Part shown: piece by piece, positions 1 to 8,291 of the stretch
How positions within the stretch are numbered: position 1 is the stretch's first letter
Layout: every line of letters starts with the position of its first letter
The notes under the pieces: model-generated
Databases searched by the model: none
Told to the model about the DNA's origin: nothing
What the model saw: the letters and a program-made list of their open reading frames with translations, nothing else
Program-made: the position numbers and the translations under genes
Origin: Xylocopilactobacillus apis
Lineage (GTDB): Bacteria > Bacillota > Bacilli > Lactobacillales > Lactobacillaceae
DNA length: 64,000 nt
Direction: 5' to 3'
Assembly (NCBI RefSeq): GCF_033095965.1
Contig: NZ_AP026801.1
Coordinates: 1,632,001-1,696,000 of the forward strand

Positions 1-761
1 GCAGCATAATAGGCTCTTCCGCTAAAAGTATCAACAGACGGTATAATCCAAGGACCATATAAATCCTTACTCATGCAATAATGGGTTGTTTTTTTAAAAT
101 CATATTCAGAATAAATCAAATACCACCAATCACCAATTTTTATTAGTTCTGGCATTTCTATCATCGTATAAATATTGGGTGAAAAAAAATCTCCTTTAAA
201 ATTCCAACTTGAACAATCTTTAGAAGTAAAGTAAACAATTCTTCCCGTTTTACATTTTTTATCACCTTCTAATCTTGTCCCTAAAATCAATAAGTATTCT
301 TGTGACTTTTCATCCCAAACAACATTTGGGTCACGCCAATCATCATTATCATATCCTGTCCTAGGAGATAAGCTTTTTATAATGCCCTCTTTAGTCCAAT
401 GAATACCATCCAAACTATGTGCTTTCATCAAAACCTGTGATGGTCTTTTTTTATTAATCCAATTTTGGTTATAACCTGTATAATATGCAGTTAGTTTTTT
501 TTCTTTATCTAAAAAAACACTTCCAGCATATATAAATTGATCTTGTTCATTATCATTTCCTTTATTTAAAACTTCCCCGTATGACTGATAATTTACAAAA
601 TCTTTCGTAATAACTAATTGCCATCCAAAAGGTTCTCCAAAAGGAACAGGATTTCTTGTATCTTTTTGAAAATAAAGATAATATGACTCATTTTTAAAAT
701 TATAAAATGGCATACAATCTCCAAAAAAACAATTATCAGGTCTAAATAAATATTTTTCCAT
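1..761 (-). CDS. GH32-like glycoside hydrolase, C-terminal part missing (runs off window)
   Basis: The N-terminal 253 residues of a five-bladed beta-propeller glycosidase of the GH32/GH43 type, reading off the left edge. Visible landmarks are FGDCMPFY near residue 15 (where GH32 enzymes carry the nucleophile Asp of NDPNG), WRDPNV (the RDP substrate-binding motif) and EMPEL (the likely acid/base Glu). The start ATG lies five bases after the stop of the PTS IID gene, so it is the last visible gene of the sigma-54-controlled PTS operon. By context it would hydrolyse a fructoside or another phosphorylated or free oligosaccharide taken up by that PTS. The first motif departs from classical invertases and levanases, so the substrate is open. 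Family-level call is fairly sure; specificity is inference. Confidence 0.75.
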   Translation of the reverse strand, partial: MEKYLFRPDNCFFGDCMPFYNFKNESYYLYFQKDTRNPVPFGEPFGWQLVITKDFVNYQSYGEVLNKGNDNEQDQFIYAGSVFLDKEKKLTAYYTGYNQNWINKKRPSQVLMKAHSLDGIHWTKEGIIKSLSPRTGYDNDDWRDPNVVWDEKSQEYLLILGTRLEGDKKCKTGRIVYFTSKDCSSWNFKGDFFSPNIYTMIEMPELIKIGDWWYLIYSEYDFKKTTHYCMSKDLYGPWIIPSVDTFSGRAYYA

Positions 762-766
762 AATAA

Positions 767-1594
767 TTATCCAACAATATGAAATGCACTTAAAATAAAT
801 GCAGCTATTACCATTAGAATAATTATTTTATTTGGGCTAACTTTTTTTCTAACTAGATAAAAACAACCTAAAGTTAATGAAAGCGGAATAATCCCCAACA
901 TAATTTGATCTAAAATGGATTGCAGTTTAAATGTCATAGAGCCCATTTTAAATTTTAATGGTGTTCCTAGGGTTACCGTTGAAAATGTCATTGCTCCAAC
1001 CATTATCATACCTAGTATCCCTGCTGATTTAGTAAGTATCTTAATTAAACCATTTTTATAAGCTTTTTCTATAAATTCTCCACCAAGGTTATATCCTAAA
1101 TTTAAACAATAATAACGTGTTCCTATGTTAGCAACATTGTATATCAATAAGAATAAAATTGGACCAAGAATATTCCCTGTTTTTGCTAACCCAATACCTA
1201 TACCAGCTGCAATAACTCGAATTGTACCCCAAAATAAAGAATCTCCAATACCTGATAACGGCCCCATTAAACTTGCTTTTACAGCATTAATAGAAGTTGC
1301 ATCGAAATCAGGCAATTTAGCATTTTTTTCTTCCATACTTGCCGCTATACTTAAAGGAAATGTAGAAAGAGCAGGAGTAATGTTAAAATATCCTAGCTCC
1401 CTTTTTAGAGCCGCTGTACGTTTAGATTTATCTTCTGGATTAGGATAAATTTTTTTAATAAAAGGAATTAACATATAACATGCACCTACACCTGCACCGT
1501 TAATATAATTCCAAGTACCTTGAAGAAGAAATGAACGCCAAAACATTTGATTTAATAACTTCTTATTGCTTTTTTCTATTTTTTTATTGTTCAT
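767..1594 (-). CDS. PTS mannose/fructose/sorbose family subunit IID
   Basis: Integral-membrane IID subunit (275 aa) of a mannose-family phosphotransferase transporter; with IIC it forms the sugar channel. Typical landmarks are FWRSFLLQGTWNY near the N-terminus, PFIKKIYPNPEDKSKRTAALKRELGYFNITP, and MGPLSGIGDSLFWGT, followed by hydrophobic segments to the C-terminus. I start at the ATG at 1594 (MNNKKIEK) because AGGAGG lies nine bases upstream; a TTG six codons earlier is in frame, but the AGGAGG would then fall inside its coding sequence. It overlaps the end of the IIC gene by 11 bases, implying translational coupling. Confidence 0.93.
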   Translation of the reverse strand: MNNKKIEKSNKKLLNQMFWRSFLLQGTWNYINGAGVGACYMLIPFIKKIYPNPEDKSKRTAALKRELGYFNITPALSTFPLSIAASMEEKNAKLPDFDATSINAVKASLMGPLSGIGDSLFWGTIRVIAAGIGIGLAKTGNILGPILFLLIYNVANIGTRYYCLNLGYNLGGEFIEKAYKNGLIKILTKSAGILGMIMVGAMTFSTVTLGTPLKFKMGSMTFKLQSILDQIMLGIIPLSLTLGCFYLVRKKVSPNKIIILMVIAAFILSAFHIVG

Positions 1595-2402
1595 TAAAGA
1601 AATCCTCCTCAAGTAAATTACTATTTGATTCTTTATTTTGAAAATTCGTATCTGTGATTAAATTCTTATTATTTAAAATTTGTCGATCTGTTGTAGCAAT
1701 AATTACAGCTAAAATAACTCCAAATAAAGCTATTGCTATTAAAGGCAATTTCAAATAACTTGCTAATAAAAATCCTAAAAGTAAATAAAGCATATTTCCT
1801 TTTTCATGAATCATATTAATTAACAACGCAATTCCTAAAGCAGGTAATATTTTTCCTAATACTGTTAATCCTTCCATGAAAAAATTAGGAATAGAATGTA
1901 CTAACAGTGATATTGAAGAATTTCCTAAAAAAATACCTAAAAACCCAATTATTCCATAAATTATGGGGCCAAAAAATATACTTGCATAATGGAGATATTC
2001 AATCCCTTTGATATTATCCTTATCGGCCAAATCATTAAATTTAGACACTAATAATCCTCTTATAAAGATAACCAATTGATTAACAAATACAGCAAGTAGA
2101 CTGATTGGAATTGCTAGAGACAATGCTACTGAAGTACCTTGATGATTTAAAATAGCAAATGCTGTACCAAAAATAGATCCAGTCATATAATCAGACGGCA
2201 TCGCACCGCCAATCCCACTCATACCTAAAAATATCACCTCTAAGGATGCCCCCATAACTATTCCCTTTTGTAAATTACCTAAAAGTAACCCTACAATCGT
2301 TGACATTACTAAAGGACGTCTAATCATAAGATCGGACAAACCGCTATCCGAAATATTTCCCAGAAACATTACAAATGCGACACTAAGCGCTGCTCCAAAC
2401 AT
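1584..2402 (-). CDS. PTS mannose/fructose/sorbose family subunit IIC
   Basis: Membrane IIC subunit (272 aa) of the mannose-family PTS; supplies most of the sugar-binding transmembrane core together with IID. Motifs typical of the family include RRPLVMSTIVGLLLGNLQKGIVMGASLEVIFLG and the glycine-rich GIGGAMPSDYMTGSIFGTAFA. A strong AGGGGG precedes the ATG. The C-terminal tail (LLEEDFFNEQ) overlaps the IID gene. Compared with the ManM-type IIC encoded at 7450-8262 the sequence is clearly divergent, so this is a second sugar specificity rather than a copy. Confidence 0.93.
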   Translation of the reverse strand: MFGAALSVAFVMFLGNISDSGLSDLMIRRPLVMSTIVGLLLGNLQKGIVMGASLEVIFLGMSGIGGAMPSDYMTGSIFGTAFAILNHQGTSVALSLAIPISLLAVFVNQLVIFIRGLLVSKFNDLADKDNIKGIEYLHYASIFFGPIIYGIIGFLGIFLGNSSISLLVHSIPNFFMEGLTVLGKILPALGIALLINMIHEKGNMLYLLLGFLLASYLKLPLIAIALFGVILAVIIATTDRQILNNKNLITDTNFQNKESNSNLLEEDFFNEQ

Positions 2403-2411
2403 AAATTCCCC

Positions 2412-2897
2412 CTACAAAATTTCTTTTAAGTTTATATCTGCATCCGTTGGAATCGGTTGGACATTTACTTTTATTCCAACATCTAAAAGCTGGTGCAAAA
2501 TTAATTCATCGTTTTTATTAATAAAAACATTTTTACTTAATTGTTTTTTTTCTTTCATTTTTTCCCCATTTACTCTCCCATAATTTCCTAAATTAATAAG
2601 AGGTATATCTGTAACATTTTTAGCTATTTTTAATGCATCTAAGGGTTTATCAACAATAACTAATATTTTTAAAGATTTAGATTTGGGGTTATTCAAAAGA
2701 TCAATAGATTTATTAACACTAACAAAAAAGGGTCTAATTCCATCTGGCACAGACATTTTTAAAGCCATCATTTGCATTTGATTATTAATTACTTCATCAT
2801 TAGCAACTACAATTCTGTTTACTCCTAAATATCTACTCCATACAACGGCTACTTGACCATGTATTAACCGATCATCAATTCTCATTAAACTAATCAA
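2412..2897 (-). CDS. PTS mannose/fructose/sorbose family subunit IIB
   Basis: Cytoplasmic IIB subunit (161 aa) that takes phosphate from IIA and passes it to the sugar. The signature RIDDRLIHGQVAVVW carries the phosphorylated His in the LIHGQ loop. I choose a TTG start at 2897, giving ISLMRIDDR as the first residues after Met, because AGGAG sits nine bases upstream. The ATG at 2906 directly abuts that AGGAG and the ATG at 2885 is about 20 bases away, so both are worse. It overlaps the last codons of the IIA gene by eight bases. Separate IIA and IIB genes resemble the B. subtilis levDE arrangement, unlike the fused IIAB at 8292-9272. Confidence 0.9.
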   Translation of the reverse strand: MISLMRIDDRLIHGQVAVVWSRYLGVNRIVVANDEVINNQMQMMALKMSVPDGIRPFFVSVNKSIDLLNNPKSKSLKILVIVDKPLDALKIAKNVTDIPLINLGNYGRVNGEKMKEKKQLSKNVFINKNDELILHQLLDVGIKVNVQPIPTDADINLKEIL

Positions 2898-3312
2898 AAA
2901 AATCATCTCCTAATTCTGTTTCACTATCTTCTTTAATATAATTAATAACAACAATCGATTTTTGAGCTGCTTTAATCCCTGCATTGATTAATTCTTGGAC
3001 ATTTGAATTACTTTTATTTAGAATCAATTCCAAAACCATCATTATATTCATTCCAGAAATTAAAAAGACATGATCATTAATAAACTTAGTCAAAGTTGTA
3101 TTGATACTTCCTCCCGGAAAATCTGAAATTAGTAATATTGGTTCATTATTGTACTTGTTAATTTCTTTTTTTACCCGCTCACCTAATATATCAGGACTAT
3201 CACCTTCACTCATAGAAAAAGATTGAAGATTAGTGTGTTTGCCACTAATCATTTCAATTGAATTTTTCATTCCATCCGCTAATTTTCCATGACTTACCAA
3301 AAATATTTTCAA
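2890..3312 (-). CDS. PTS mannose/fructose/sorbose family subunit IIA
   Basis: Cytoplasmic IIA subunit (140 aa) of mannose type; accepts phosphate from HPr. MKIFLVSHGKLADGMKNS places the phosphorylated His at residue 8, and LLISDFPGGSINTT and SGMNIMMVLELI match the conserved core. It starts with TTG, with AGGAG nine bases upstream; the nearby ATG is out of frame. It is the first gene of the operon, about 120 bases downstream of a sigma-54-type promoter, so LevR-dependent, PTS-controlled expression is expected. Confidence 0.92.
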   Translation of the reverse strand: MKIFLVSHGKLADGMKNSIEMISGKHTNLQSFSMSEGDSPDILGERVKKEINKYNNEPILLISDFPGGSINTTLTKFINDHVFLISGMNIMMVLELILNKSNSNVQELINAGIKAAQKSIVVINYIKEDSETELGDDFFD

Positions 3313-3430
3313 CGATCATTTCTCCTAATTTAAAAATTATTTTAATTTTTTGATTTTATGATTTTAAAACTGCTAAATACATCATTAACATGCATTCTTG
3401 TTCCCTCCCTTTTTTCCTACACTATTGTAT

Positions 3431-3448
3431 AAGCAATAATTATGCCAA
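3431..3448 (-). promoter_or_regulatory. Sigma-54 (-24/-12) promoter of the PTS IIA-IIB-IIC-IID-glycosidase operon
   Basis: The minus strand reads TTGGCATAATTATTGCTT. It has the GG and GC dinucleotides exactly ten bases apart and matches the RpoN consensus TTGGCAC-N5-TTGC except for the final C of the -24 element. It lies about 120 bases before the IIA start and directly downstream of a gene with the sigma-54 activation motif GAFTGA, which makes the call strong. No other -24/-12 match was found at the other PTS promoters in the window. Confidence 0.85.
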
Positions 3449-3481
3449 TTGAAAATCCAAAATTCCCTTTAAATTAGCAGT

Positions 3482-3523
3482 AAAAAAAATAACTAGTGTG
3501 GATTTAATGCCAACACTAGTTAT
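3482..3523 (-). terminator. Rho-independent terminator of the LevR-type gene
   Basis: A perfect 11-bp stem (3489-3499 paired with 3513-3523, ATAACTAGTGT arm) is followed on the minus strand by a run of eight T. It lies just after the stop codon at 3536 and insulates the regulator from the sigma-54 promoter downstream. Confidence 0.85.
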
Positions 3524-3535
3524 CTTATACAAACA

Positions 3536-6022
3536 CTAATTATTTATCTGAGTTTCGATAATTTGATATACATACTCATACTCTCTCAATGGGATTTTTA
3601 TATTATATTTGCTTTTTATAGGCCGAAAAATTATTTCAGACGATTTTACAAACAAATTAAATTCTTTCCCCTTGGTATTAACACGTTCATCTTCTGTATC
3701 ACCTGTCAAAATTCGCTCAATCATTGAAGACAAATGTAAATATAAATTAACTCGAATAAAATTTTTAAATACCACATGATATTGATTTTCCAAAGCGGTA
3801 ATTATTTCAGAGATTTCGTTAATTACCTTATCGGGATTCAAAAATTGTAGCCTAGAGCTTGCACCCTCAATGGTGAATAATTTAATTAACTCATTAGTAA
3901 ACTGTTCGAGCTGCTGATCTGAATATAAATTATTTAGACACGAAAGACTCTGAGTTCCATTAACCACTCTCTCGATGTTAATGCACTCAACTCCCGGAAT
4001 TGTGATTTGAGAAGTTGCAATAATACAATAAGTATTCTTAAAAGTTGATTGGTGATGTAAATTCTTTAATTTTTGTAATTTATCATAGTCTAATGTTAGT
4101 ATTTCTACCGGATTGTTAGATTTAAATTTAGTGAAAATTTCTTGGATTTTTTCAGCTACTCCTTGACCCGACATACAAGAAATTACAATATTTTGAGTCT
4201 GGGCAATTCCTTCAAAATATTGGCTCTGAACACTAAATTGCGAATAATCTAACTTTGTAAAATACTCCATTGGCTGATTTTGCTTCAATGCGAAACCAAC
4301 TTCCAAAGCTAAAGCCGTAGAAATATTATTCAAAATTAAAAAGTCACCTTGAACATTATCTTTAATTTCCGTATACATTTTCTCCAACGACCCCATATCA
4401 ACCAATAAGATCAATCCTTCTTTCGTGTCAACTTGTTCCACATATTCATTTACCTTTTTTACAATCTCTTGAGTCTTTACTTGAATCGGCATATCTATTG
4501 AACTAAAAGAATAATCTCCAATTAATTGATTAGCTTCACTTGCCAGGCTAGTTGCCGAATTTTTACCATGCATAATGATTAATGCATGACGTTTAGTTAC
4601 AATCGGTAAATTTGCTTTAAAATAAGCAATCAAAAATAATATTAATAGCTCATCTGCTCTGCTTTGATGCGTTAAATCTAAGATTTCATTAACGATTTGA
4701 AAATACTTAAATAAATGCCTTTGATCAAGATTTATTTTTACTGGTTGATGGTAGTCTGATAGCAGGTTAATTAATAAAGAAATATCGTTCAAATTTTGAT
4801 CTGAAAATTCTAATCCATAAAAAGATAATTCATCCATTCCGTGCTGCAAATTATTCAAAATAATCTTATAACCAAGATCATCGGTCAAACAATACGGCTT
4901 GATAGATGTCAAAAATCGGTTTAAATGTTTAACTGTTTCTTCAACGCTCAACACAGAAAAGTTTTGCTCCAAAATTTTTGCAATTTTATCTTCTGACAAA
5001 GAGTTAAAACGATCAGATTGGCGAAATGAGATATTAAAGTACTCTGACAAGCCAGTTGTCGGCACATAGACCATTGATTCTGAACTTTGTTGACTATAAG
5101 CCTGCGCACAGCTTAACTTAATTTTATTTTGTAATGCACCAACATTTCCTTCGTAACTTCCCTCAATTAATTTCTCTATAAAATGTGCGTCAACAGATAA
5201 AGGGGTATTAATTTGTTTAGCTTCTTTTTGAAAAAAATACCATACTAACTGTAATTTTTCATGATGAGTCCGATCTTTGAAATCAGGAAGCGTAACTTCT
5301 AGTGGGATTCGACGGCGAAATGTTGCTAAAAGTGCTGCTTTTGTATCTTCTGTTGTTGCTAAAACAAGGCGAATTGATGCTTGATGCCACTTTTCATCTT
5401 CGCCTAATCGATGAAATTTTTTCTGGTCAATTAAAAGGAAAAGTTTTTCTTGATTTTCCTGTGTTAAATTGTGCACTTCATCTAAAAATAGATATCCACC
5501 ATTAGCTGCATCTAACAGACCGGTTTTGTCATTATTTGCTCCTGTGAATGCCCCTTTTACGTAACCAAATAGTACTGAAGACAATAACTCTGGATTGTTC
5601 GCATAGTCAGCGCAATTAAGTGTTACAAAAGGTGCATCCGGCTCAATTACCCGCTGAGCAGCTGCATACTGATAAATCTTCTTTGCCAGCAAACTTTTTC
5701 CAACTCCGCTGTTCCCGCGAATAATGACTGGTAACCCATCTGGTGGATAATTTACTGCTGCTTTACACTGTTCAATAATTTGCGCAAGGCTTCCATCAAA
5801 CCCAACTATTTCGTTAAATACTTGTTCTTTATCAGGCAGCCAAAACTGAGTTGGTCGTGTATTCTCTTTATCTAAACTTCCCTGCTTAAATAATTGATTT
5901 AAGTAACCTGAGACCATACTTCTTGATAACTTCGTAATTTTTACAATCTCTTGAGCAGTAAATCTTTGATCTGGTGTAAAATTGCTCTTAATCGTTTGTT
6001 CAATTTGTTCAACCGTCGACAA
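3536..6022 (-). CDS. levR: LevR-type sigma-54-dependent, PTS-regulated transcriptional activator
   Basis: Bacterial enhancer-binding protein of 828 aa. Order of parts: an N-terminal winged helix (about 10-60); an AAA+ sigma-54 activation domain with Walker A GNSGVGKS (about 103-110), the sigma-54 contact loop GAFTGA (about 157-162) and Walker B GGYLFLDEVH; a PTS regulation domain; a mannose-type EIIA-like domain (ALIIMHGKNSA); an EIIB-like stretch (NIVISCMSGQG); and a C-terminal PRD (NLYLHLSSMIERIL). It should activate the sigma-54 promoter at 3431-3448 when its cognate PTS is busy transporting sugar. TTG at 6022 is chosen (AGAGG eight bases upstream); GTG at 6031 and ATG at 6028 lie too close to that site. 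It has terminators on both sides, so it is its own transcription unit. The rpoN gene is not in the window. Confidence 0.92.
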   Translation of the reverse strand: MSTVEQIEQTIKSNFTPDQRFTAQEIVKITKLSRSMVSGYLNQLFKQGSLDKENTRPTQFWLPDKEQVFNEIVGFDGSLAQIIEQCKAAVNYPPDGLPVIIRGNSGVGKSLLAKKIYQYAAAQRVIEPDAPFVTLNCADYANNPELLSSVLFGYVKGAFTGANNDKTGLLDAANGGYLFLDEVHNLTQENQEKLFLLIDQKKFHRLGEDEKWHQASIRLVLATTEDTKAALLATFRRRIPLEVTLPDFKDRTHHEKLQLVWYFFQKEAKQINTPLSVDAHFIEKLIEGSYEGNVGALQNKIKLSCAQAYSQQSSESMVYVPTTGLSEYFNISFRQSDRFNSLSEDKIAKILEQNFSVLSVEETVKHLNRFLTSIKPYCLTDDLGYKIILNNLQHGMDELSFYGLEFSDQNLNDISLLINLLSDYHQPVKINLDQRHLFKYFQIVNEILDLTHQSRADELLILFLIAYFKANLPIVTKRHALIIMHGKNSATSLASEANQLIGDYSFSSIDMPIQVKTQEIVKKVNEYVEQVDTKEGLILLVDMGSLEKMYTEIKDNVQGDFLILNNISTALALEVGFALKQNQPMEYFTKLDYSQFSVQSQYFEGIAQTQNIVISCMSGQGVAEKIQEIFTKFKSNNPVEILTLDYDKLQKLKNLHHQSTFKNTYCIIATSQITIPGVECINIERVVNGTQSLSCLNNLYSDQQLEQFTNELIKLFTIEGASSRLQFLNPDKVINEISEIITALENQYHVVFKNFIRVNLYLHLSSMIERILTGDTEDERVNTKGKEFNLFVKSSEIIFRPIKSKYNIKIPLREYEYVYQIIETQINN

Positions 6023-6041
6023 AATCATCACCTCTTTAAAT

Positions 6042-6091
6042 CAACACTAACACAATGTTAGCGCTTTTTCTATAAATTTAAATTAGTGTTG
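6042..6091. promoter_or_regulatory. Control region of the LevR-type gene with nested inverted repeats and a cre-like site
   Basis: Between the upstream terminator and the regulator start are a perfect 9-bp inverted repeat CAACACTAA (6042-6050) / TTAGTGTTG (6083-6091) and a smaller one, CTAACA-CAA-TGTTAG (6047-6061). TGTTAGCGCTTTTT at 6056-6069 matches 9 of 11 fixed positions of the CcpA cre consensus TGWNANCGNTNWCA. This suggests autoregulation and/or catabolite control of the activator. The repeats are seen; the function is inferred. Confidence 0.4.
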
Positions 6092-6129
6092 AAAAAAAGC
6101 CAGTAATTCATCTTAGAATTACTGGCTTT
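6092..6129 (-). terminator. Rho-independent terminator after the manLMNO operon
   Basis: A perfect 14-bp stem (6096-6109 with 6116-6129, AAAGCCAGTAATTC arm) with a six-base loop and a T run on the minus strand directly after the manO stop. It separates the ManLMN operon from the LevR-type gene. Confidence 0.9.
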
Positions 6130-6134
6130 TCATT

Positions 6135-6506
6135 TTAAGAATGTTTCTTTTTTCTAAAAGGTCGAGTTAATACTTGTAAAAAGGTTAAAGATTTACGAAT
6201 CCGATCGGCTGGGATGTGTTCCCTAATTTGACGTAAAACTCTTTTCGGATCTTTAGAAGCAAAGGAATAAGTTCCATTCTTCTTAGTTTGAATTGCAAAA
6301 CGAGGAATCCACCTGCCGCCAAAATTTACCGATACTAAAACATATTCAATTTCAGTCCAAGGGATCTGATAGAAATCACGCACATTTTTTTCGTTATAAT
6401 ATTCAAATCCTTTATCACCAATCATTATGCTGCCATAAGTAGGAATTCCCTGTAATGAAGTCCCTCTTTCGACTAACTCAGATTTAGTATTAATTGACTC
6501 AACCAA
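6135..6506 (-). CDS. manO: DUF956 family protein (ManO) of the mannose PTS operon
   Basis: A 123-residue cytoplasmic protein of the DUF956 family, regularly found as the last gene of manLMN operons in Firmicutes. It shows a PH-like beta-strand pattern (YGSIMIGDKGFEYY, WTEIEYVLVSVNFGGRWIPRFAIQTKK) and a basic C-terminus (RPFRKKKHS). The start is TTG with AAGGATG upstream. The role is not settled; a regulatory effect on the mannose PTS has been proposed for the family. It sits 16 bases after the IID gene and ahead of a strong terminator. Confidence 0.88.
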   Translation of the reverse strand: MVESINTKSELVERGTSLQGIPTYGSIMIGDKGFEYYNEKNVRDFYQIPWTEIEYVLVSVNFGGRWIPRFAIQTKKNGTYSFASKDPKRVLRQIREHIPADRIRKSLTFLQVLTRPFRKKKHS

Positions 6507-6522
6507 TTTTAATCATCCTTTT

Positions 6523-7434
6523 TTACATCAAATTAATATAATGGAAAAGTACACCGACAACAAATAGTCCAAGGATAATCACAATTGGACTAACCTTTTT
6601 CTTTAAAAGCCACATACAGAACAATGTCAGCAATAAACCCATCAAACCAGGAATTAACAAGTCCAAATTCTGCTGTAATGTTGTAACTTTAACTTTGTCT
6701 AGTGCAAGGCCTTGTCCTTGTAAGGTCAAAGCTTTTTTAATGCCAGCTGAACCGCTAGGAATTGAATTCCAATCGATGTAAGCACCTTTTGATAGATTTA
6801 CTTTAGAAACAATCGGCGTGAATTTGACTGAAACCCAACGGTTAACCAGCGCTCCTAAAATAAACATCCCTAAAATTGTAGCTGTCTTAGTCACGTCTTG
6901 CAATAAACCGCCAGACATATCATCAGTAATTTTAGAACCTGCACGATAACCGAATTCTTGGGTATACCACATAAATGCCATTCTGATCAAATTCCAAGCC
7001 ACAAAGTAAATAATTGGACCTAAGATATTACCAGTCAATGCAAGAGAAGCAGCTAATGCACCAATAATTGGTTTTACAGTGAACCAGAAAACAGGATCAC
7101 CAATTCCAGCTAAAGGTCCCATCATCCCGACTTTAACCCCTTGGATAGCTGCATCGTCAACCGGAGCTCCATTTGCTCTTTCTTCTTCTAAAGCTAAAGT
7201 TACACCTAAAACTGGTGATGCTAAATATGGATGAGTATTAAAAAACTCTAAATGACGTTTTAATGCCGCAGAACGATCTTCTTTACTTTTATAAAGCTTT
7301 TTTAAAGCGGGAATTAAGGAATAAGCCCAACCGCCGTTTTGCATTCTTTCATAGTTCCACGAACCTTGAAGGAAAGTCGAACGCCACCAAACTTTAATTC
7401 GATCTCTTTTTGTTAAATGAATTTTATCTTCCAT
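6523..7434 (-). CDS. manN: PTS glucose/mannose transporter subunit IID
   Basis: ManN-type IID membrane subunit (303 aa). Landmarks are KVWWRSTFLQGSWNYERMQNGGW, LKRHLEFFNTHPYLASPVLGVTLALEEE, MGPLAGIGDPVFWFTVKPI and a C-terminal VSPIVIILGLFVVG helix. The family is also the docking receptor for class IIa bacteriocins together with IIC (established knowledge). It has GAGAAGGAG upstream of its ATG and a 15-base gap from manM. Confidence 0.95.
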   Translation of the reverse strand: MEDKIHLTKRDRIKVWWRSTFLQGSWNYERMQNGGWAYSLIPALKKLYKSKEDRSAALKRHLEFFNTHPYLASPVLGVTLALEEERANGAPVDDAAIQGVKVGMMGPLAGIGDPVFWFTVKPIIGALAASLALTGNILGPIIYFVAWNLIRMAFMWYTQEFGYRAGSKITDDMSGGLLQDVTKTATILGMFILGALVNRWVSVKFTPIVSKVNLSKGAYIDWNSIPSGSAGIKKALTLQGQGLALDKVKVTTLQQNLDLLIPGLMGLLLTLFCMWLLKKKVSPIVIILGLFVVGVLFHYINLM

Positions 7435-7449
7435 TTTCTATTCTCCTTC

Positions 7450-8262
7450 TCAGTAATTATCAATAATATCGCCGACAGGGTCGCCCATGTTGTTATTACC
7501 TTTTCCGGTACCGGTTCCACCCCCAGATTTAGATAACACTAAGTAAATCAAAGCCAGCGAGATACCGATTGCGCCGAGACCAATCAGGGTTAATTGTTGA
7601 ACTGTTGCCAAGACGAAACCAATTGCGAAAAATGGCCAAACTTCTTTTGTTGCCATCATATTAATAACCATTGCATATCCAACAGCAACAACCATGCCCC
7701 CGCCAATTCCTAAACCATCAGTTAATTTTTGCGGCATCATTTTTAATAAATTCTGAACAGGACCAGCACCAACAGCCAAAATCATTCCTGCCGGTAAAGC
7801 AATTCTTAACCCTTGTAAACAAATCGCAATCCACTGCCACATATCGATCTTTCGGAAGTTTCCTTCTTCAGCAGCTTTATCCATAATATGAGCAATTACG
7901 GTAGCAATAGTTCGAACTAACGTTGTTAAAAGTAATCCAGCAACAGCTAATGGAATTGCAATGGCAATTGCTGCATTAATTCCATCTCGGCCTTGTCCGC
8001 CTAAAACTAAAATAATAGCTGATGCAACTGATGCTAATGCAGCATCCGGCGCAACTGCAGCTCCAATATTAGCCCATCCTAAAGCGATCATTTCAAGTTG
8101 TCCACCTAAAATAATACATGGAACTAAATCACCTGTTACTAGTCCAATTAATGTACAAGCTATAATTGGCTGATGAAAATGAAATTCATCTAAAATTCCT
8201 TCCATCCCTGCTAAAAATGAAACTGCAAGGACTAGAACAATTTGAATTAGATTCAAATGCAT
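7450..8262 (-). CDS. manM: PTS glucose/mannose transporter subunit IIC
   Basis: ManM-type IIC channel subunit (270 aa). It carries the classical LAGMEGILDEFHFHQPIIACTLIGLVTGD N-terminus, then GGQLEMIALGWANIGAAVAPDAALASVASAI and further hydrophobic helices. The Gly/Asn-rich C-terminal tail (about 248-263) is soluble and low-complexity. An AAGGAGAG site precedes the ATG. It would import glucose, mannose and related hexoses with manL and manN. Confidence 0.95.
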   Translation of the reverse strand: MHLNLIQIVLVLAVSFLAGMEGILDEFHFHQPIIACTLIGLVTGDLVPCIILGGQLEMIALGWANIGAAVAPDAALASVASAIILVLGGQGRDGINAAIAIAIPLAVAGLLLTTLVRTIATVIAHIMDKAAEEGNFRKIDMWQWIAICLQGLRIALPAGMILAVGAGPVQNLLKMMPQKLTDGLGIGGGMVVAVGYAMVINMMATKEVWPFFAIGFVLATVQQLTLIGLGAIGISLALIYLVLSKSGGGTGTGKGNNNMGDPVGDIIDNY

Positions 8263-8291
8263 GTTTTCACACTCTCCTTTTCCCTAACTAA

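Noticed and set aside
1125-1448. Plus-strand frame opposite the PTS IID gene
   Set aside because: Shadow of the IID coding sequence; no ribosome site or recognizable protein.
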